Below are positions 9,302 through 18,080 of a stretch of 64,000 nt of DNA, in pieces. Source of the DNA: Bacteroidetes bacterium MED-G13. GTDB taxonomy: Bacteria; Bacteroidota; Bacteroidia; Flavobacteriales; Flavobacteriaceae. The position numbers and the translations under genes are program-made. The stretch lies in assembly GCA_002457735.1 (NCBI GenBank), contig NTKO01000002.1, positions 1-64,000 on the forward strand, in the 5' to 3' direction. The stretch's first letter is position 1. The number at the start of each line of letters is the position of its first letter. Below the pieces are notes generated by a model that made no database searches, had not been told where the DNA came from, and saw only the letters and a program-made list of their open reading frames with translations.

Positions 9302-10318
9302 ATGAATATACACGAAAAATACATGAAAAGATGTATTCAAATTGCTGAATTTGGTCAGGGAAATACTTTCCCAAATCCTTCGGTTGGTTGTTGTATAGTA
9401 ATGAACGGGAAAATTTTAGCCGAAGGATTTTCATCAAAAGCAGGATGTAATCACGCTGAAATCAATGCGATAAATCTTATTAAAGAAAAGTCAATATTAT
9501 CAAAGTGTACAATTTATATTACCCTTGAACCATGTTCTCATCATGGAAAAACACCTCCATGTGTTGATACTATAATTAAATACAAATTCAAAAAAGTTGT
9601 TATTGGAATCAAAGATCCAAATGACTTAGTTAATGGAAAAGGAATTAAAAAACTTCAAAAAGCTGGAGTTAATGTTATGACTGGTATATTAAAGAAAGAA
9701 TGCACTGATCTTCATAAAAGATTTTTAACTCACCAATTAAAAAAGAGACCCTATATTATTTTAAAATGGGCGCAAACTTCTAATGGTTACATAAGCCCAA
9801 AAGAAAGAAAAAATAAAGAACCCTTTTGGATTTCTAATAAAAAATCCAGGATTATATCTCATAAATGGAGAGCGCATGAACATGCAATTTTAATAGGAGC
9901 TCAAACACTCCGAGATGACAACCCAAAATTGACCACTAGAATTTGGAATGGCAATAATTGCAAAGCCTATATACTTTCTAAAAATTGGGAAAAAAAAGAA
10001 AATAAAAAATTTAATAGTGATAGTTCGTTTAAAATTCTTGACAAGAGCATTATTAATTTTGACAACAATGTAGCAAAACAAATTTGTAATGTATTATATG
10101 AAAATGAAATTCAATCTTTGATTGTTGAAGGTGGTACAAAAACAATTAATAATTTTTTAGATTCAAAAATTTGGGATGAAATTAGAATATTTAAGTCTGA
10201 TAAAAAATTAGTTGGTGGGGTTAAAGCACCCAAAATAAAATATAAAAGAAAAATGAAAATTCAAATTGGAAATGATAAACTAGAAATTTATAAAAATAGT
10301 GATGAAACTTTATTGTAA
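9302..10318 (+). CDS. ribD: Riboflavin deaminase/reductase RibD
   Basis: A bifunctional riboflavin-pathway enzyme of 338 residues. The N-terminal cytidine-deaminase-like zinc domain has HAEINAI and EPCSHHGKTPPC (metal ligands and catalytic Glu); the C-terminal reductase domain begins around RPYIILKWAQT and includes ILIGAQTLRDDNP and the late IVEGGTKTINNF motif. Both halves look intact. Its 3' end overlaps the convergent thioesterase gene by 31 bp. Confidence 0.95.
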   Translation: MNIHEKYMKRCIQIAEFGQGNTFPNPSVGCCIVMNGKILAEGFSSKAGCNHAEINAINLIKEKSILSKCTIYITLEPCSHHGKTPPCVDTIIKYKFKKVVIGIKDPNDLVNGKGIKKLQKAGVNVMTGILKKECTDLHKRFLTHQLKKRPYIILKWAQTSNGYISPKERKNKEPFWISNKKSRIISHKWRAHEHAILIGAQTLRDDNPKLTTRIWNGNNCKAYILSKNWEKKENKKFNSDSSFKILDKSIINFDNNVAKQICNVLYENEIQSLIVEGGTKTINNFLDSKIWDEIRIFKSDKKLVGGVKAPKIKYKRKMKIQIGNDKLEIYKNSDETLL

Positions 10319-10692
10319 ATTTCCTTGGGACATTTCATTGGTTTTTTAGAAACCTTATTTACAAAAGCAAGAATTGTTTGTGCTTTGGTGATTACAATAT
10401 TATTTCTAAAAACTAAATAATCAAAAATAAGTTTTGAAGAAGGTACTTCCATGAGCTCGGTTTCTATGGTTAGCTCATCATCAAAAAAGGCTGGACTTAA
10501 GTAACTAACATTTAATTTACTAACTGGCAATATTAATCCTGATAACTCCAATTCTTTATATGAAAATCCGTTTTTTTTAATCCACTGAATTCTGGAATGC
10601 TCAAAGTAATTTATGTAACTACTGTGATGAACAATACCCATTTGATCGGTTTCACAGTACCTGACTTTTATTTTTATTAATGTTTTTTTCAT
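10288..10692 (-). CDS. Acyl-CoA thioesterase, YbgC/4-hydroxybenzoyl-CoA type
   Basis: The 134-residue hotdog-fold protein shows RYCETDQMGIVHHSSYINYFEHSR, the active-site segment of the YbgC/FadM family with its catalytic Asp. Such enzymes hydrolyse short or aromatic acyl-CoA thioesters; the substrate here cannot be read. Its 3' end overlaps ribD by 31 bp on the opposite strand, and it is divergent from dnaA across a 201-bp AT-rich gap. In flavobacteria this gene is often next to dnaA. Confidence 0.85.
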   Translation of the reverse strand: MKKTLIKIKVRYCETDQMGIVHHSSYINYFEHSRIQWIKKNGFSYKELELSGLILPVSKLNVSYLSPAFFDDELTIETELMEVPSSKLIFDYLVFRNNIVITKAQTILAFVNKVSKKPMKCPKEIYNKVSSLFL

Positions 10693-10893
10693 AATTCTAG
10701 ATCAAAGAATACTAAAGATTAATTCAAATTTATCACTAAATAAATGTGACAAAAAAAAAAATTAAAAAACAACCCTTTTTAATTTTTTTTTTAAAAAATT
10801 TGTTTACATATTTGTTACTCACTTTTGAGAATTGTTATTATTCAATGATAATCTTAAATTGGACTAATTTCAAAATTTTATAATTATACATAA
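10693..10893. other. AT-rich divergent region upstream of dnaA
   Basis: This 201-bp gap separates the thioesterase gene and dnaA, which point away from each other. It holds a 17-bp A/T inverted repeat (10752-10792, listed separately) and a possible dnaA promoter (TTG, 20 bases, TAAATTGG at about 10855). I found no good match to the DnaA box TTATCCACA, so there is no direct evidence for an origin here. Confidence 0.5.
10752..10792. repeat. 17-bp A/T inverted repeat upstream of dnaA
   Basis: The left arm is ten A, TT, five A; the right arm is five T, AA, ten T; the loop is ACAACCC. The match is perfect over 17 bp. Lying upstream of both neighbours, it is not a normal terminator for either. Possible roles are a bent or easily melted element near dnaA, or a simple by-product of base composition. 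Confidence 0.7.
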
Positions 10894-12321
10894 ATGAATA
10901 TTACCGCTGATTCTGTTTGGTTAAATTGTTTAAAGTTCGTCAAAGACAATATTCAACCACAGGCATTTAAAACTTGGTTCGAGCCAATAAAAGCTGTTAA
11001 ATTAGCAGATAATGTTTTGAGCATAGAAGTCCCTAGTAAATTTTTTTATGAGTGGTTAGAAGAGCATTATGTAAAAATTTTAAAAGTTTCTTTACAAAAA
11101 TCTCTAGGCGATGAAGCCAAATTAGTATATGTAATTAAAATGGAGAATACTTTTGGAAACTCCCAACCATTCACAGAAAAAATACCAAGTTCAAACACTA
11201 GTTCGTTTTCAGTTCAAAACACTACCACCCCAATCAATAGAAATATTCCTGAGTTAAAAAATCCTTTTATTATTCCAGGAATCAAAAATGTCAAAGTTGA
11301 ATCTCAATTAAATCCAAACTATACTTTTGAAAATTTTTTGGAAGGTGATTCAAACCGACTAGCTAGAAATGCTGGTATAGCAGTTTCAAATAAGCCAGGT
11401 GGAACTTCTTTCAATCCTTTTCTTATTTTTGGCGGTGTTGGTTTAGGAAAAACGCATCTTGCAAATGCAATTGGTATAGAAATCAAAAAGAAATATCCTG
11501 AAAAAACTGTTTTATATACAACAGCTGAAAAATTTACACAACAATACATAGATGCTATAAAAAAGAATAATCGCAATGACTTTATTTACTTCTATCAGGT
11601 TATTGATACTTTAATAATTGATGATATTCAGTTCTTTTCAGGTAAACCTGGAACTCAGGATGTTTTCTTCCACATATTCAATCACCTACATCAAAATGGA
11701 AAACAAGTAGTTCTAACCAGTGATAAAGCTCCCGTTGATATGCAGGACATTGAACTAAGACTTTTATCAAGATTTAAATGGGGACTTTCTGCAGAATTAC
11801 AAAAACCTGATTTTGAAACACGAGTTTCTATACTTAAAAATAAATTATACCGTGATGGTATTGAAATGGATGATGATATAGTTAACTATGTTGCAAAAAA
11901 TATTAAAACAAATGTAAGAGAATTAGAAGGTGCAATAATTTCCTTAATTGCTCAGGCTTCTTTTAATAGAAAGGAAATAAACCTATCTCTCGCAGCTGAA
12001 ATCATTGAAAAGTTTGTTAAAAATTCGAAAAGAGAAATTTCTATTGACTATATTCAAAAAATAGTTTCTGATTATTTCCAAATGGACATTCCAACACTAC
12101 AATCAAAAACAAGAAAAAGACATATTGTACAGGCTAGACAACTTGCAATGTTTTTTGCTAAAAAATATACAAAAGCATCCCTTGCAAGTATTGGATCGCA
12201 GATTGGCAAAAGGGATCATGCTACCGTTTTACATGCATGTAAAACTGTTGATAATTTATCATCCACTGACAAACAATTTAGAAAGTTTGTTGAAGATTTA
12301 GGTAAAAAGTTGTCTGTTTAA
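10894..12321 (+). CDS. dnaA: Chromosomal replication initiator DnaA
   Basis: A complete 475-residue DnaA. Domain I ends in a linker rich in Ser, Thr and Asn (about residues 90-130); the AAA+ domain has Walker A GGVGLGKTH, Walker B LIIDDIQFF and sensor segments; C-terminal domain IV has the DNA-binding signature around KRDHATVLHACKTV. It binds DnaA boxes to open the origin. Start is the first ATG of the frame. Confidence 0.98.
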   Translation: MNITADSVWLNCLKFVKDNIQPQAFKTWFEPIKAVKLADNVLSIEVPSKFFYEWLEEHYVKILKVSLQKSLGDEAKLVYVIKMENTFGNSQPFTEKIPSSNTSSFSVQNTTTPINRNIPELKNPFIIPGIKNVKVESQLNPNYTFENFLEGDSNRLARNAGIAVSNKPGGTSFNPFLIFGGVGLGKTHLANAIGIEIKKKYPEKTVLYTTAEKFTQQYIDAIKKNNRNDFIYFYQVIDTLIIDDIQFFSGKPGTQDVFFHIFNHLHQNGKQVVLTSDKAPVDMQDIELRLLSRFKWGLSAELQKPDFETRVSILKNKLYRDGIEMDDDIVNYVAKNIKTNVRELEGAIISLIAQASFNRKEINLSLAAEIIEKFVKNSKREISIDYIQKIVSDYFQMDIPTLQSKTRKRHIVQARQLAMFFAKKYTKASLASIGSQIGKRDHATVLHACKTVDNLSSTDKQFRKFVEDLGKKLSV

Positions 12322-12332
12322 TACAAGTTCTT

Positions 12333-13040
12333 ATAAAAGGTAATCTTTACATAATTCCCAGTTCAATTTCTGAAGAAATTTTTATACCAATTAATAATTT
12401 AGAAATAATAAATTCCATTGATAATTTCGTTGTTGAAAATATTAAAGTTTCATTGAGTTTTTTAAAAAGGGTGTGTCCAGCAAAAAAAATCAATGATGAA
12501 AATTTTAAATTATTAAATCAAAAAAATGCAATTGAAACCTCAATGCAATTAAGTCCATGTTTAAAGGGAAAGCATATTGGTTTGCTAACAGATGCTGGGT
12601 GTCCTAATATTGCAGATCCAGGATCCAAGTTAATTATGCATGCACATGAAAATCAAATTAAGGTAATTCCTTTAGTCGGTCCATCTTCAATTTTACTAGC
12701 AATGATGGCATCAGGTTTAAACGGAAACAATTTTTCCTTTAATGGCTATCTTCCTGTAGAGGAAAAAAAAAGAATAAAAAAAATAAAGGAATTTGAAATT
12801 AATTCTAAAAAAAATAATCAAACGCAAATTTTTATTGAAACTCCATATAGAAACCAAAAACTATTCGATGATTTAATCAAAGTTCTAAATGATCAAACAT
12901 TTTTATGTATTGCGATAAATGTTGGCTCAAAAAATCAAAGAATCAAAACAATGTCAGCAGGACATTGGAAAACAAACAAAATTAAATTTAAAAAAGATCC
13001 ATCTATTTTTATATTTCACTCAGATTTTTCTATTTTTTAA
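12333..13040 (+). CDS. RsmI-like SAM-dependent methyltransferase, apparent ATA start
   Basis: The track starts this frame at a TTG (12453), but conserved sequence continues upstream: KGNLYIIPSS and NFVVENIKV match the usual N-terminus of the short (about 235-residue) Bacteroidota tetrapyrrole-methylase-family protein related to 16S rRNA methyltransferase RsmI. Between an in-frame stop at 12303 and this motif there is no ATG, GTG or TTG; the codon where homologs carry Met is ATA (12333). Downstream motifs LTDAGCPNIADPGS, VGPSSILLAMMASG and FIETPYRN fit the family. It follows dnaA by 11 bp and overlaps convergent mltG by 11 bp. The target is not certain. Confidence 0.85.
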   Translation: MKGNLYIIPSSISEEIFIPINNLEIINSIDNFVVENIKVSLSFLKRVCPAKKINDENFKLLNQKNAIETSMQLSPCLKGKHIGLLTDAGCPNIADPGSKLIMHAHENQIKVIPLVGPSSILLAMMASGLNGNNFSFNGYLPVEEKKRIKKIKEFEINSKKNNQTQIFIETPYRNQKLFDDLIKVLNDQTFLCIAINVGSKNQRIKTMSAGHWKTNKIKFKKDPSIFIFHSDFSIF

Positions 13041-14067
13041 TACCTTTTTTATTTAAATATCGATGCAATTTTCTAGCATTTTTTTTATGTTCAGATAAAG
13101 TTCTTGCAAATTTATGTTTGCCAGGATTTTCTGGATCAGCTGCAAAGAAAAAATAATTATGCCTTTCAAAATTCAGAACAGCATCAATTGCTTGAATTGA
13201 AGGCATTGAAATTAAGCCTGGTGGAAGACCATAAAATTTATAAGTATTATAAGCGGAGTCGATTTTAAGATGCTTGTTTAAAACCCTTTTTATTACTGAG
13301 CTCTTATACTTATCCATTTGGTATGCTGCATACTTTACAGTTGGATCAGCTTGTAATTTCCAATTATTATTTAATCTGTTCATGTATACACCAGCAATTC
13401 TTGGAAGATCTATATTAGCATTGGACTCTTCATAAACAATAGATGCTAATATCATTACCTCTTTTTGAGATAAACCAATTTTTTTTGCTTTTATTTTTCT
13501 ATCATTAAACTCCCAAAACTTAGTGTACTCTTCAAACATTCGATCATTAAACTCCCTAACATCTGTGTTCCAATAAAAATTGTAGCTATTTGGAATATAC
13601 ATTGATAATATGTTGTACGGTTCAAATCCTTTATTTTTAAAAAAAGTATCTTTTGTAAAATCAAGAAATGAAATACTATCAAGCTCGATTTGTTTTGCAA
13701 TGATTCCTGCTAATTCGTTCATGTTTTTAACATTGTTAAACACAACATCAACTGTTAAATTTTTAGATCTCAGGGAATTAATAATTTCATTATTACTCAT
13801 GTCTTTTTTAATAATATATTTTCCAGGTTTGGGGTTAAACACTTTTCTTTTCGCAAGTACATCAAAGTGATCAATATTTATTAATTCAGGTTTTATTTGT
13901 TCAATTAAATCAGAATAATTAGTCCCTGATTTAATATAGATATATATATAATTTTCTGAAAAATTAGTGTTGGATGAGAACATTACTTGATAAACATAAA
14001 ATGAAAAAGATCCCATTAAAATAAGTCCGACAAAAATTGTTAAGAAAAAAATACGCTTCAAATACAC
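13030..14067 (-). CDS. mltG: Endolytic transglycosylase MltG
   Basis: A 345-residue YceG-family protein with one N-terminal membrane segment (about residues 5-28) and a periplasmic body. The active-site region includes ASIVYEESN (catalytic Glu) and LQADPTVKYA, close to the family signature. MltG cleaves nascent peptidoglycan strands near the membrane and is thought to end their elongation. It is preceded by dapF (1-bp gap), so the two are probably cotranscribed, both serving cell-wall synthesis. Confidence 0.93.
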   Translation of the reverse strand: MYLKRIFFLTIFVGLILMGSFSFYVYQVMFSSNTNFSENYIYIYIKSGTNYSDLIEQIKPELINIDHFDVLAKRKVFNPKPGKYIIKKDMSNNEIINSLRSKNLTVDVVFNNVKNMNELAGIIAKQIELDSISFLDFTKDTFFKNKGFEPYNILSMYIPNSYNFYWNTDVREFNDRMFEEYTKFWEFNDRKIKAKKIGLSQKEVMILASIVYEESNANIDLPRIAGVYMNRLNNNWKLQADPTVKYAAYQMDKYKSSVIKRVLNKHLKIDSAYNTYKFYGLPPGLISMPSIQAIDAVLNFERHNYFFFAADPENPGKHKFARTLSEHKKNARKLHRYLNKKGIKK

Positions 14068-14068
14068 T

Positions 14069-14863
14069 TTATAAACATTTTAAACTTCCAGAAAAAACCT
14101 GCTTTACTGTTCCACTTAACCATATATCATAAAAAGAATGATCATTTTCCCTCAGACTAACTTGCAATTCACCACCTGGCATGGAGATTAAAATATTTTC
14201 ATTCTCAGTAATGGAATTAAACCTCAATAAAGCTGCTAAGGCGACTGATCCTGACCCACAAGATTTAGTCTCGCAATTAACTCCTCTTTCAAATGTTCTT
14301 AATTTTATTTTATTTTTATTAAGACCCCAATAATTATAATTCAAGCCATCTAAATATTCAATGAATTTTTTTTTATTAAGGCTTGTTTCAGAAAAAATAT
14401 CAAGTTCATCAATGTTATTGGTTTTGAAAATAATGTGAGGAGAACCAGAGTCAATAAAAGTTGTCATTTTAGAATCATTATAGGTTTTAATATCACTGAA
14501 TTTTATGTCTTTCATTTTAACTTTTATTTGCAGATCATCAATAACAGACTCATGAAAACCATCAGAGGCTTCAAATTTTGCTTTATTTTTGATAATTTTT
14601 AAATAATTTGCAAAATGAGTTATACACCTTGATCCATTTGCACAAAATCCAGACTGGGAACCATCAGAGTTAAAATATATCATTTCAAAATCCAAATTTT
14701 TATGTTTTTCAAGTAGTATCAAACCATCAGACCCCACGCCAGAATATCTATCACAAATTTTACGAATTAAATTTGGGTTTTTTGAGTTAAATAGCTTCTG
14801 ACGATTATCAATGAGAACAAAATCATTTCCAGCAGCCTCATATTTATAGAATTTTTGATTCAT
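14069..14863 (-). CDS. dapF: Diaminopimelate epimerase DapF
   Basis: A 264-residue cofactor-free racemase that turns LL- into meso-diaminopimelate for lysine and peptidoglycan. Both catalytic cysteines are in place: SGFCANGSRC in the N-terminal half and ETKSCGSGSVA in the C-terminal half. The GNDF motif near the N-terminus (AAGNDFVLID) is also present. The gene begins at ATG and runs directly into mltG. Confidence 0.96.
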   Translation of the reverse strand: MNQKFYKYEAAGNDFVLIDNRQKLFNSKNPNLIRKICDRYSGVGSDGLILLEKHKNLDFEMIYFNSDGSQSGFCANGSRCITHFANYLKIIKNKAKFEASDGFHESVIDDLQIKVKMKDIKFSDIKTYNDSKMTTFIDSGSPHIIFKTNNIDELDIFSETSLNKKKFIEYLDGLNYNYWGLNKNKIKLRTFERGVNCETKSCGSGSVALAALLRFNSITENENILISMPGGELQVSLRENDHSFYDIWLSGTVKQVFSGSLKCL

Positions 14864-14965
14864 CTCTAAACAAAGATAAAAATATTTAACTCAGTTGAAC
14901 ATTGTTAAATATCAGTTAAAAAAAATAGCACGAAAATTGATAATTACTATTTTTATAATGTTTTG

Positions 14966-16390
14966 ATGAAAATTTTTAAAATATCCATATTCTCATTTTT
15001 TTTAATCGGATTATTCTTTGTTGCTCATTCATATATAGACCAGAATATTATCAGAGCTGTTGATGAATATAGTAGAGATATTCATAATCAGCAATTCTTA
15101 AGTACTTTAAAAAAACCAGTTAATAATAATTTTTCTTTTCTAGATAAAACTGAAAACAACTTTGTTGAAATAGCAAAGAAAGCTATAAATACTGTTGTGC
15201 ATGTTAAAAGCTCATCATCGTCCAATGAAGATTTTAGCATTGAAGATTTTTTATTTGGTAGATCTCAAATTAGACCCAAAATTGGAAGTGGTTCTGGAGT
15301 AATAATTTCATCCGATGGCTATATCGTTACAAATCATCACGTTATCGAAAATTCTGACCAAATTGATATCACGACAAATGACAATCAATCATATGTTGCT
15401 GAAGTAATTGGAAGTGATGAACAAAATGATATTGCATTACTAAAAATTAACTCTAATACTGATTTTGAATATGCTGTTTTTGGAGATAGTGATTCAACAG
15501 AAATCGGTGAATGGGTTTTGGCTGTAGGTAATCCTTTTAATCTTACCTCCACAGTTACTGCTGGTATAATTTCAGCAAAATCAAGGAACTTGGATCCAAC
15601 TGGGAGAACAACACAATCTTACATACAAACTGATGCAGCTGTAAACCCAGGAAATTCTGGAGGTGCATTAATTAATAATAAAGGAGAATTAATTGGTATC
15701 AATACAGCAATTCAGACCCAAACTGGCTCCTATGTAGGATACTCTTTTGCGGTTCCTAGTAATATTGCTAAAAAGGTAATTGAGGATATTTTGGAATACG
15801 GAATTGTTCAATATGGATTTCTTGGCGTAACTGGAACATCACTTAATAGTTTTCAAGCTAAAGAACTAGATATAATAGATACTGAGGGATTCTATATAAA
15901 TGGGATAGACAGTGACTCAGGAGCAAAATCTGCTGGTATTAAAGTTGGCGATGTTGTAAAAAGCATAGATGGAATAAAAATTTCAAAATTTGCTGATTTA
16001 AAGGGTTATCTTAACACCAAAAGACCAAATGACATAGTTGAAGTTAAATTAAAGCGTGATGGTTCCATTAATTATGTTAAAGTAAAACTTAACAAAAATG
16101 AAAGAGTAAACTTTTATCTGATTGGTATTTTAAAAAATTTGAATGAAAATGAAATTTCTGAAAGAAATATCAAAAAAGGTGTTAAAATTTCTGAGTTTAA
16201 CCAAGAATATAAGTCATATTGGGAAGAATATGGAATCAAAGAAAATGATATTATCAAAAAAATAAATTCAAAAATTATTTTGTCAGTTTCAGATGTTGAA
16301 AATATAATAAAAACTAGAAATTATTATGATCCTATTTCAATTGAAATATTAACCAGTAAAAATAAAATTGAAAGATTTAATTTTAGATAA
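14966..16390 (+). CDS. degP: DegP/HtrA-type periplasmic serine protease
   Basis: A 474-residue trypsin-like protease with an N-terminal signal or anchor segment (ISIFSFFLIGLFFVAHSY). The catalytic triad is visible as His in VTNHHVIE, Asp in NDIALLKI and Ser in NPGNSGGAL. One clear PDZ domain follows (about residues 280-370) and a weaker second one ends the protein. It handles misfolded envelope proteins. The track starts one codon early at TTG; I use the ATG at 14966. Confidence 0.95.
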   Translation: MKIFKISIFSFFLIGLFFVAHSYIDQNIIRAVDEYSRDIHNQQFLSTLKKPVNNNFSFLDKTENNFVEIAKKAINTVVHVKSSSSSNEDFSIEDFLFGRSQIRPKIGSGSGVIISSDGYIVTNHHVIENSDQIDITTNDNQSYVAEVIGSDEQNDIALLKINSNTDFEYAVFGDSDSTEIGEWVLAVGNPFNLTSTVTAGIISAKSRNLDPTGRTTQSYIQTDAAVNPGNSGGALINNKGELIGINTAIQTQTGSYVGYSFAVPSNIAKKVIEDILEYGIVQYGFLGVTGTSLNSFQAKELDIIDTEGFYINGIDSDSGAKSAGIKVGDVVKSIDGIKISKFADLKGYLNTKRPNDIVEVKLKRDGSINYVKVKLNKNERVNFYLIGILKNLNENEISERNIKKGVKISEFNQEYKSYWEEYGIKENDIIKKINSKIILSVSDVENIIKTRNYYDPISIEILTSKNKIERFNFR

Positions 16391-16392
16391 TA

Positions 16393-17064
16393 ATGAAAAT
16401 TGATATAATAACTGCTGTTCCTGAAATTTTGAAAGGTCCATTTGATACATCCGTTATCAAAAAAGGCCTAGAAAAAAATATAGTTGAAATAAATATCCAC
16501 AATCTGAGAAATTATTCAAAAAATAATTACAAGTCTGTTGATGATTATCAATATGGAGGTGGCTCGGGAATGGTTCTTTCTATTGAACCTATTGATAATT
16601 GCATCAACTATTTAAAAAAAAATACAGAATATGATGAAATTATATATATGGCTCCTGACGGAGAAAAACTAAGCCAGCAATTATGTAACAAATTATCTTG
16701 CTTAAAGAACATAATAATTTTGTGCGGTCATTACAAAGGAATTGATCAAAGAATTAGAGACCACCTAGTCAGTATGGAAATTTCCATTGGTGACTTTGTA
16801 TTAACCGGTGGTGAACTGCCAGCAGCTATTCTTGCAGATGGTATTATTAGACTATTGCCTGGGGTTCTTGGAAATGAAATGTCGGCTCTCACAGACTCGT
16901 TTCAAGACAACTTAATTGCACCACCACTGTACACAAAACCTAAAATATATAAAGACTGGGAGGTTCCTGGTGTTTTACTAAGTGGGAACCAAAAAAACAT
17001 AGAAGATTGGAGAAATAAAAAGGCAATTGAATTAACACATAAAAAAAGACCTAAACTTCTTTAA
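16393..17064 (+). CDS. trmD: tRNA (guanine-N1)-methyltransferase TrmD
   Basis: The 223-residue SPOUT enzyme methylates G37 of tRNAs to keep the reading frame. It has YQYGGGSGMVL near residue 55, ILCGHYKGIDQR, and the trefoil-knot SAM site SIGDFVLTGGELPA. It lies 2 bp after degP and upstream of rplS, the widely conserved trmD-rplS pair. Confidence 0.97.
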   Translation: MKIDIITAVPEILKGPFDTSVIKKGLEKNIVEINIHNLRNYSKNNYKSVDDYQYGGGSGMVLSIEPIDNCINYLKKNTEYDEIIYMAPDGEKLSQQLCNKLSCLKNIIILCGHYKGIDQRIRDHLVSMEISIGDFVLTGGELPAAILADGIIRLLPGVLGNEMSALTDSFQDNLIAPPLYTKPKIYKDWEVPGVLLSGNQKNIEDWRNKKAIELTHKKRPKLL

Positions 17065-17103
17065 ATTAATCTTTAAAATAATTTTTCAATTTATTTTTTT
17101 AAT

Positions 17104-17111
17104 TATATTTG
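17104..17111 (+). promoter_or_regulatory. Promoter -7 box for rplS
   Basis: TATATTTG fits the Bacteroidota -7 consensus TAnnTTTG. It lies about 30 bp before the rplS ATG and overlaps the TTG that the ORF track took as start, which argues for the later ATG. No clear -33 TTG is seen. Confidence 0.55.
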
Positions 17112-17141
17112 CAGCCGTTATCTAATACACACTTTCAAATC

Positions 17142-17492
17142 ATGAATAGTATTATTAAAGACATTCAAGACGATTTAAAGGAAGCCAAAGTGCTTCCCTC
17201 CTTCAGTTCAGGTGATACAATTACTGTCTATTATGAAATTAAAGAAGGATCGAAAACTAGAACACAGTTCTTTAAAGGTATTGTATTACAAAGAAGAGGT
17301 GAAGACGCAACTGAAACTTTCACTATTAGAAAAATGTCTGGAAATATAGGTGTAGAAAGGATATTTCCAGTAAATTCACCATCATTACAAAAAATAGAAT
17401 TAAATAAAAAAGGAAAAGTTAGAAGATCCCGAATTTTTTATTTTAGAAACCTAACAGGTAAGAAAGCAAAAATTAAAGAAAAAAGAGTTTAA
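17142..17492 (+). CDS. rplS: 50S ribosomal protein L19
   Basis: From the ATG at 17142 the protein has 116 residues, the normal L19 length. It starts MNSIIKDIQDDLKEAKVL and has FSSGDTITVYYEI, QFFKGIVLQRRG, and the basic end VRRSRIFYFRNLTGKKAKIKEK. The track adds 11 residues from a TTG that lies inside a promoter-like box, so the ATG is preferred. It follows trmD. Confidence 0.96.
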   Translation: MNSIIKDIQDDLKEAKVLPSFSSGDTITVYYEIKEGSKTRTQFFKGIVLQRRGEDATETFTIRKMSGNIGVERIFPVNSPSLQKIELNKKGKVRRSRIFYFRNLTGKKAKIKEKRV

Positions 17493-17577
17493 ATTACTTA
17501 ACAATTGTTAATAACTATAGTTTAAAACTAGTTAATATCTTTCGTGATTTTAATTTTATTTTTTTCCATTTACTTAT

Positions 17578-17585
17578 TATAATTG
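17578..17585 (+). promoter_or_regulatory. Probable -7 box for the 17590-18007 RNA
   Basis: TATAATTG differs from TAnnTTTG at one base and lies just before the first base of the outer stem of the predicted RNA (17590), as expected for its promoter. No convincing -33 element was found. Confidence 0.4.
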
Positions 17586-17589
17586 TACA

Positions 17590-18007
17590 GGATTTGTAGT
17601 GGACTCCTTAAACGGACAAACAGCTTGCATTGCAAGTCAAATCCTAAGAACGTTCTTTAACATGATTACTTAGAAAGATTTAAGCAAGTCTTAAATTAAC
17701 TTCGAAAAAATTATTTAAGTGTGCCTGCACAATTAAAATGTTTTTTCATCTGCTAGGGTAACTTAGCAGTAAGTGAGGATTATGAAATTAAGTAATAAGC
17801 CTATATTAAATGTGGCCCCAGGGTCATTTTTAAATAAGTAATCAAGAACTTCAGAGCAGAAAATTTCCTTGAGAAGAGAGTAAGCCAGAAAGTTCAGCAA
17901 TTGAGAAAATATGACTGGCATTGAAGCAATTCAGAATCAGAAACAATTTTCGAAATTTAGAAAGCCATATTAGAGTAGCAATACTTAAATATGGCTTTCG
18001 CTTTTTT
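17590..18007 (+). ncRNA. Structured non-coding RNA of unknown family
   Basis: This 418-bp stretch has no credible ORF but many compact hairpins. GGATTTG at 17590 pairs with CAAATCC at 17638. ATTTAAG/CTTAAAT (17678-17696) is a 7-bp hairpin. TTTCAT-CTGCTA pairs with TAGCAG and ATGAAA (17744-17787). A GGCC-CCAG-GGTC hairpin lies at about 17813-17826, and TGAA-GCAA-TTCA carries a GNRA loop near 17922. It ends in a strong terminator. Upstream is a promoter-like box; downstream icd has its own. I compared it by eye with tmRNA, RNase P RNA, 6S and SRP RNA and none of their hallmark sequences is present. Confidence 0.6.
17961..18007 (+). terminator. Rho-independent terminator of the unknown RNA
   Basis: An 11-bp perfect stem (AAAGCCATATT with AATATGGCTTT, 17961-17971 and 17988-17998), a 16-base loop, and a run of six T (18002-18007). 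It is the clearest intrinsic terminator in the window and fixes the 3' end of the RNA. It separates that RNA from icd. Confidence 0.85.
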
Positions 18008-18050
18008 ATAAACTATTATCATTTTTAACATTTATTTTATAACCATTCTT

Positions 18051-18058
18051 TATATTTG
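18051..18058 (+). promoter_or_regulatory. Promoter -7 box for icd
   Basis: TATATTTG, an exact TAnnTTTG match, lies 22 bp before the icd ATG and after the terminator at 17961-18007. This suggests icd is transcribed on its own. Confidence 0.55.
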
Positions 18059-18080
18059 AAACTTATAAAAACATTGATTA

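Noticed and set aside
10693-10893. Chromosome origin at dnaA
   Set aside because: AT-rich and next to dnaA, but no cluster of DnaA boxes was found.
17109-17141. TTG start of rplS
   Set aside because: It lies inside a TATATTTG promoter box and adds residues not seen in L19.
17590-18007. Assigning the region to tmRNA or RNase P RNA
   Set aside because: The length fits, but there is no tRNA-like end pair with GTTCGAATC, no tag ending in ALAA, and no GAGGAAAGTCC-type P4 sequence. Left as unknown.
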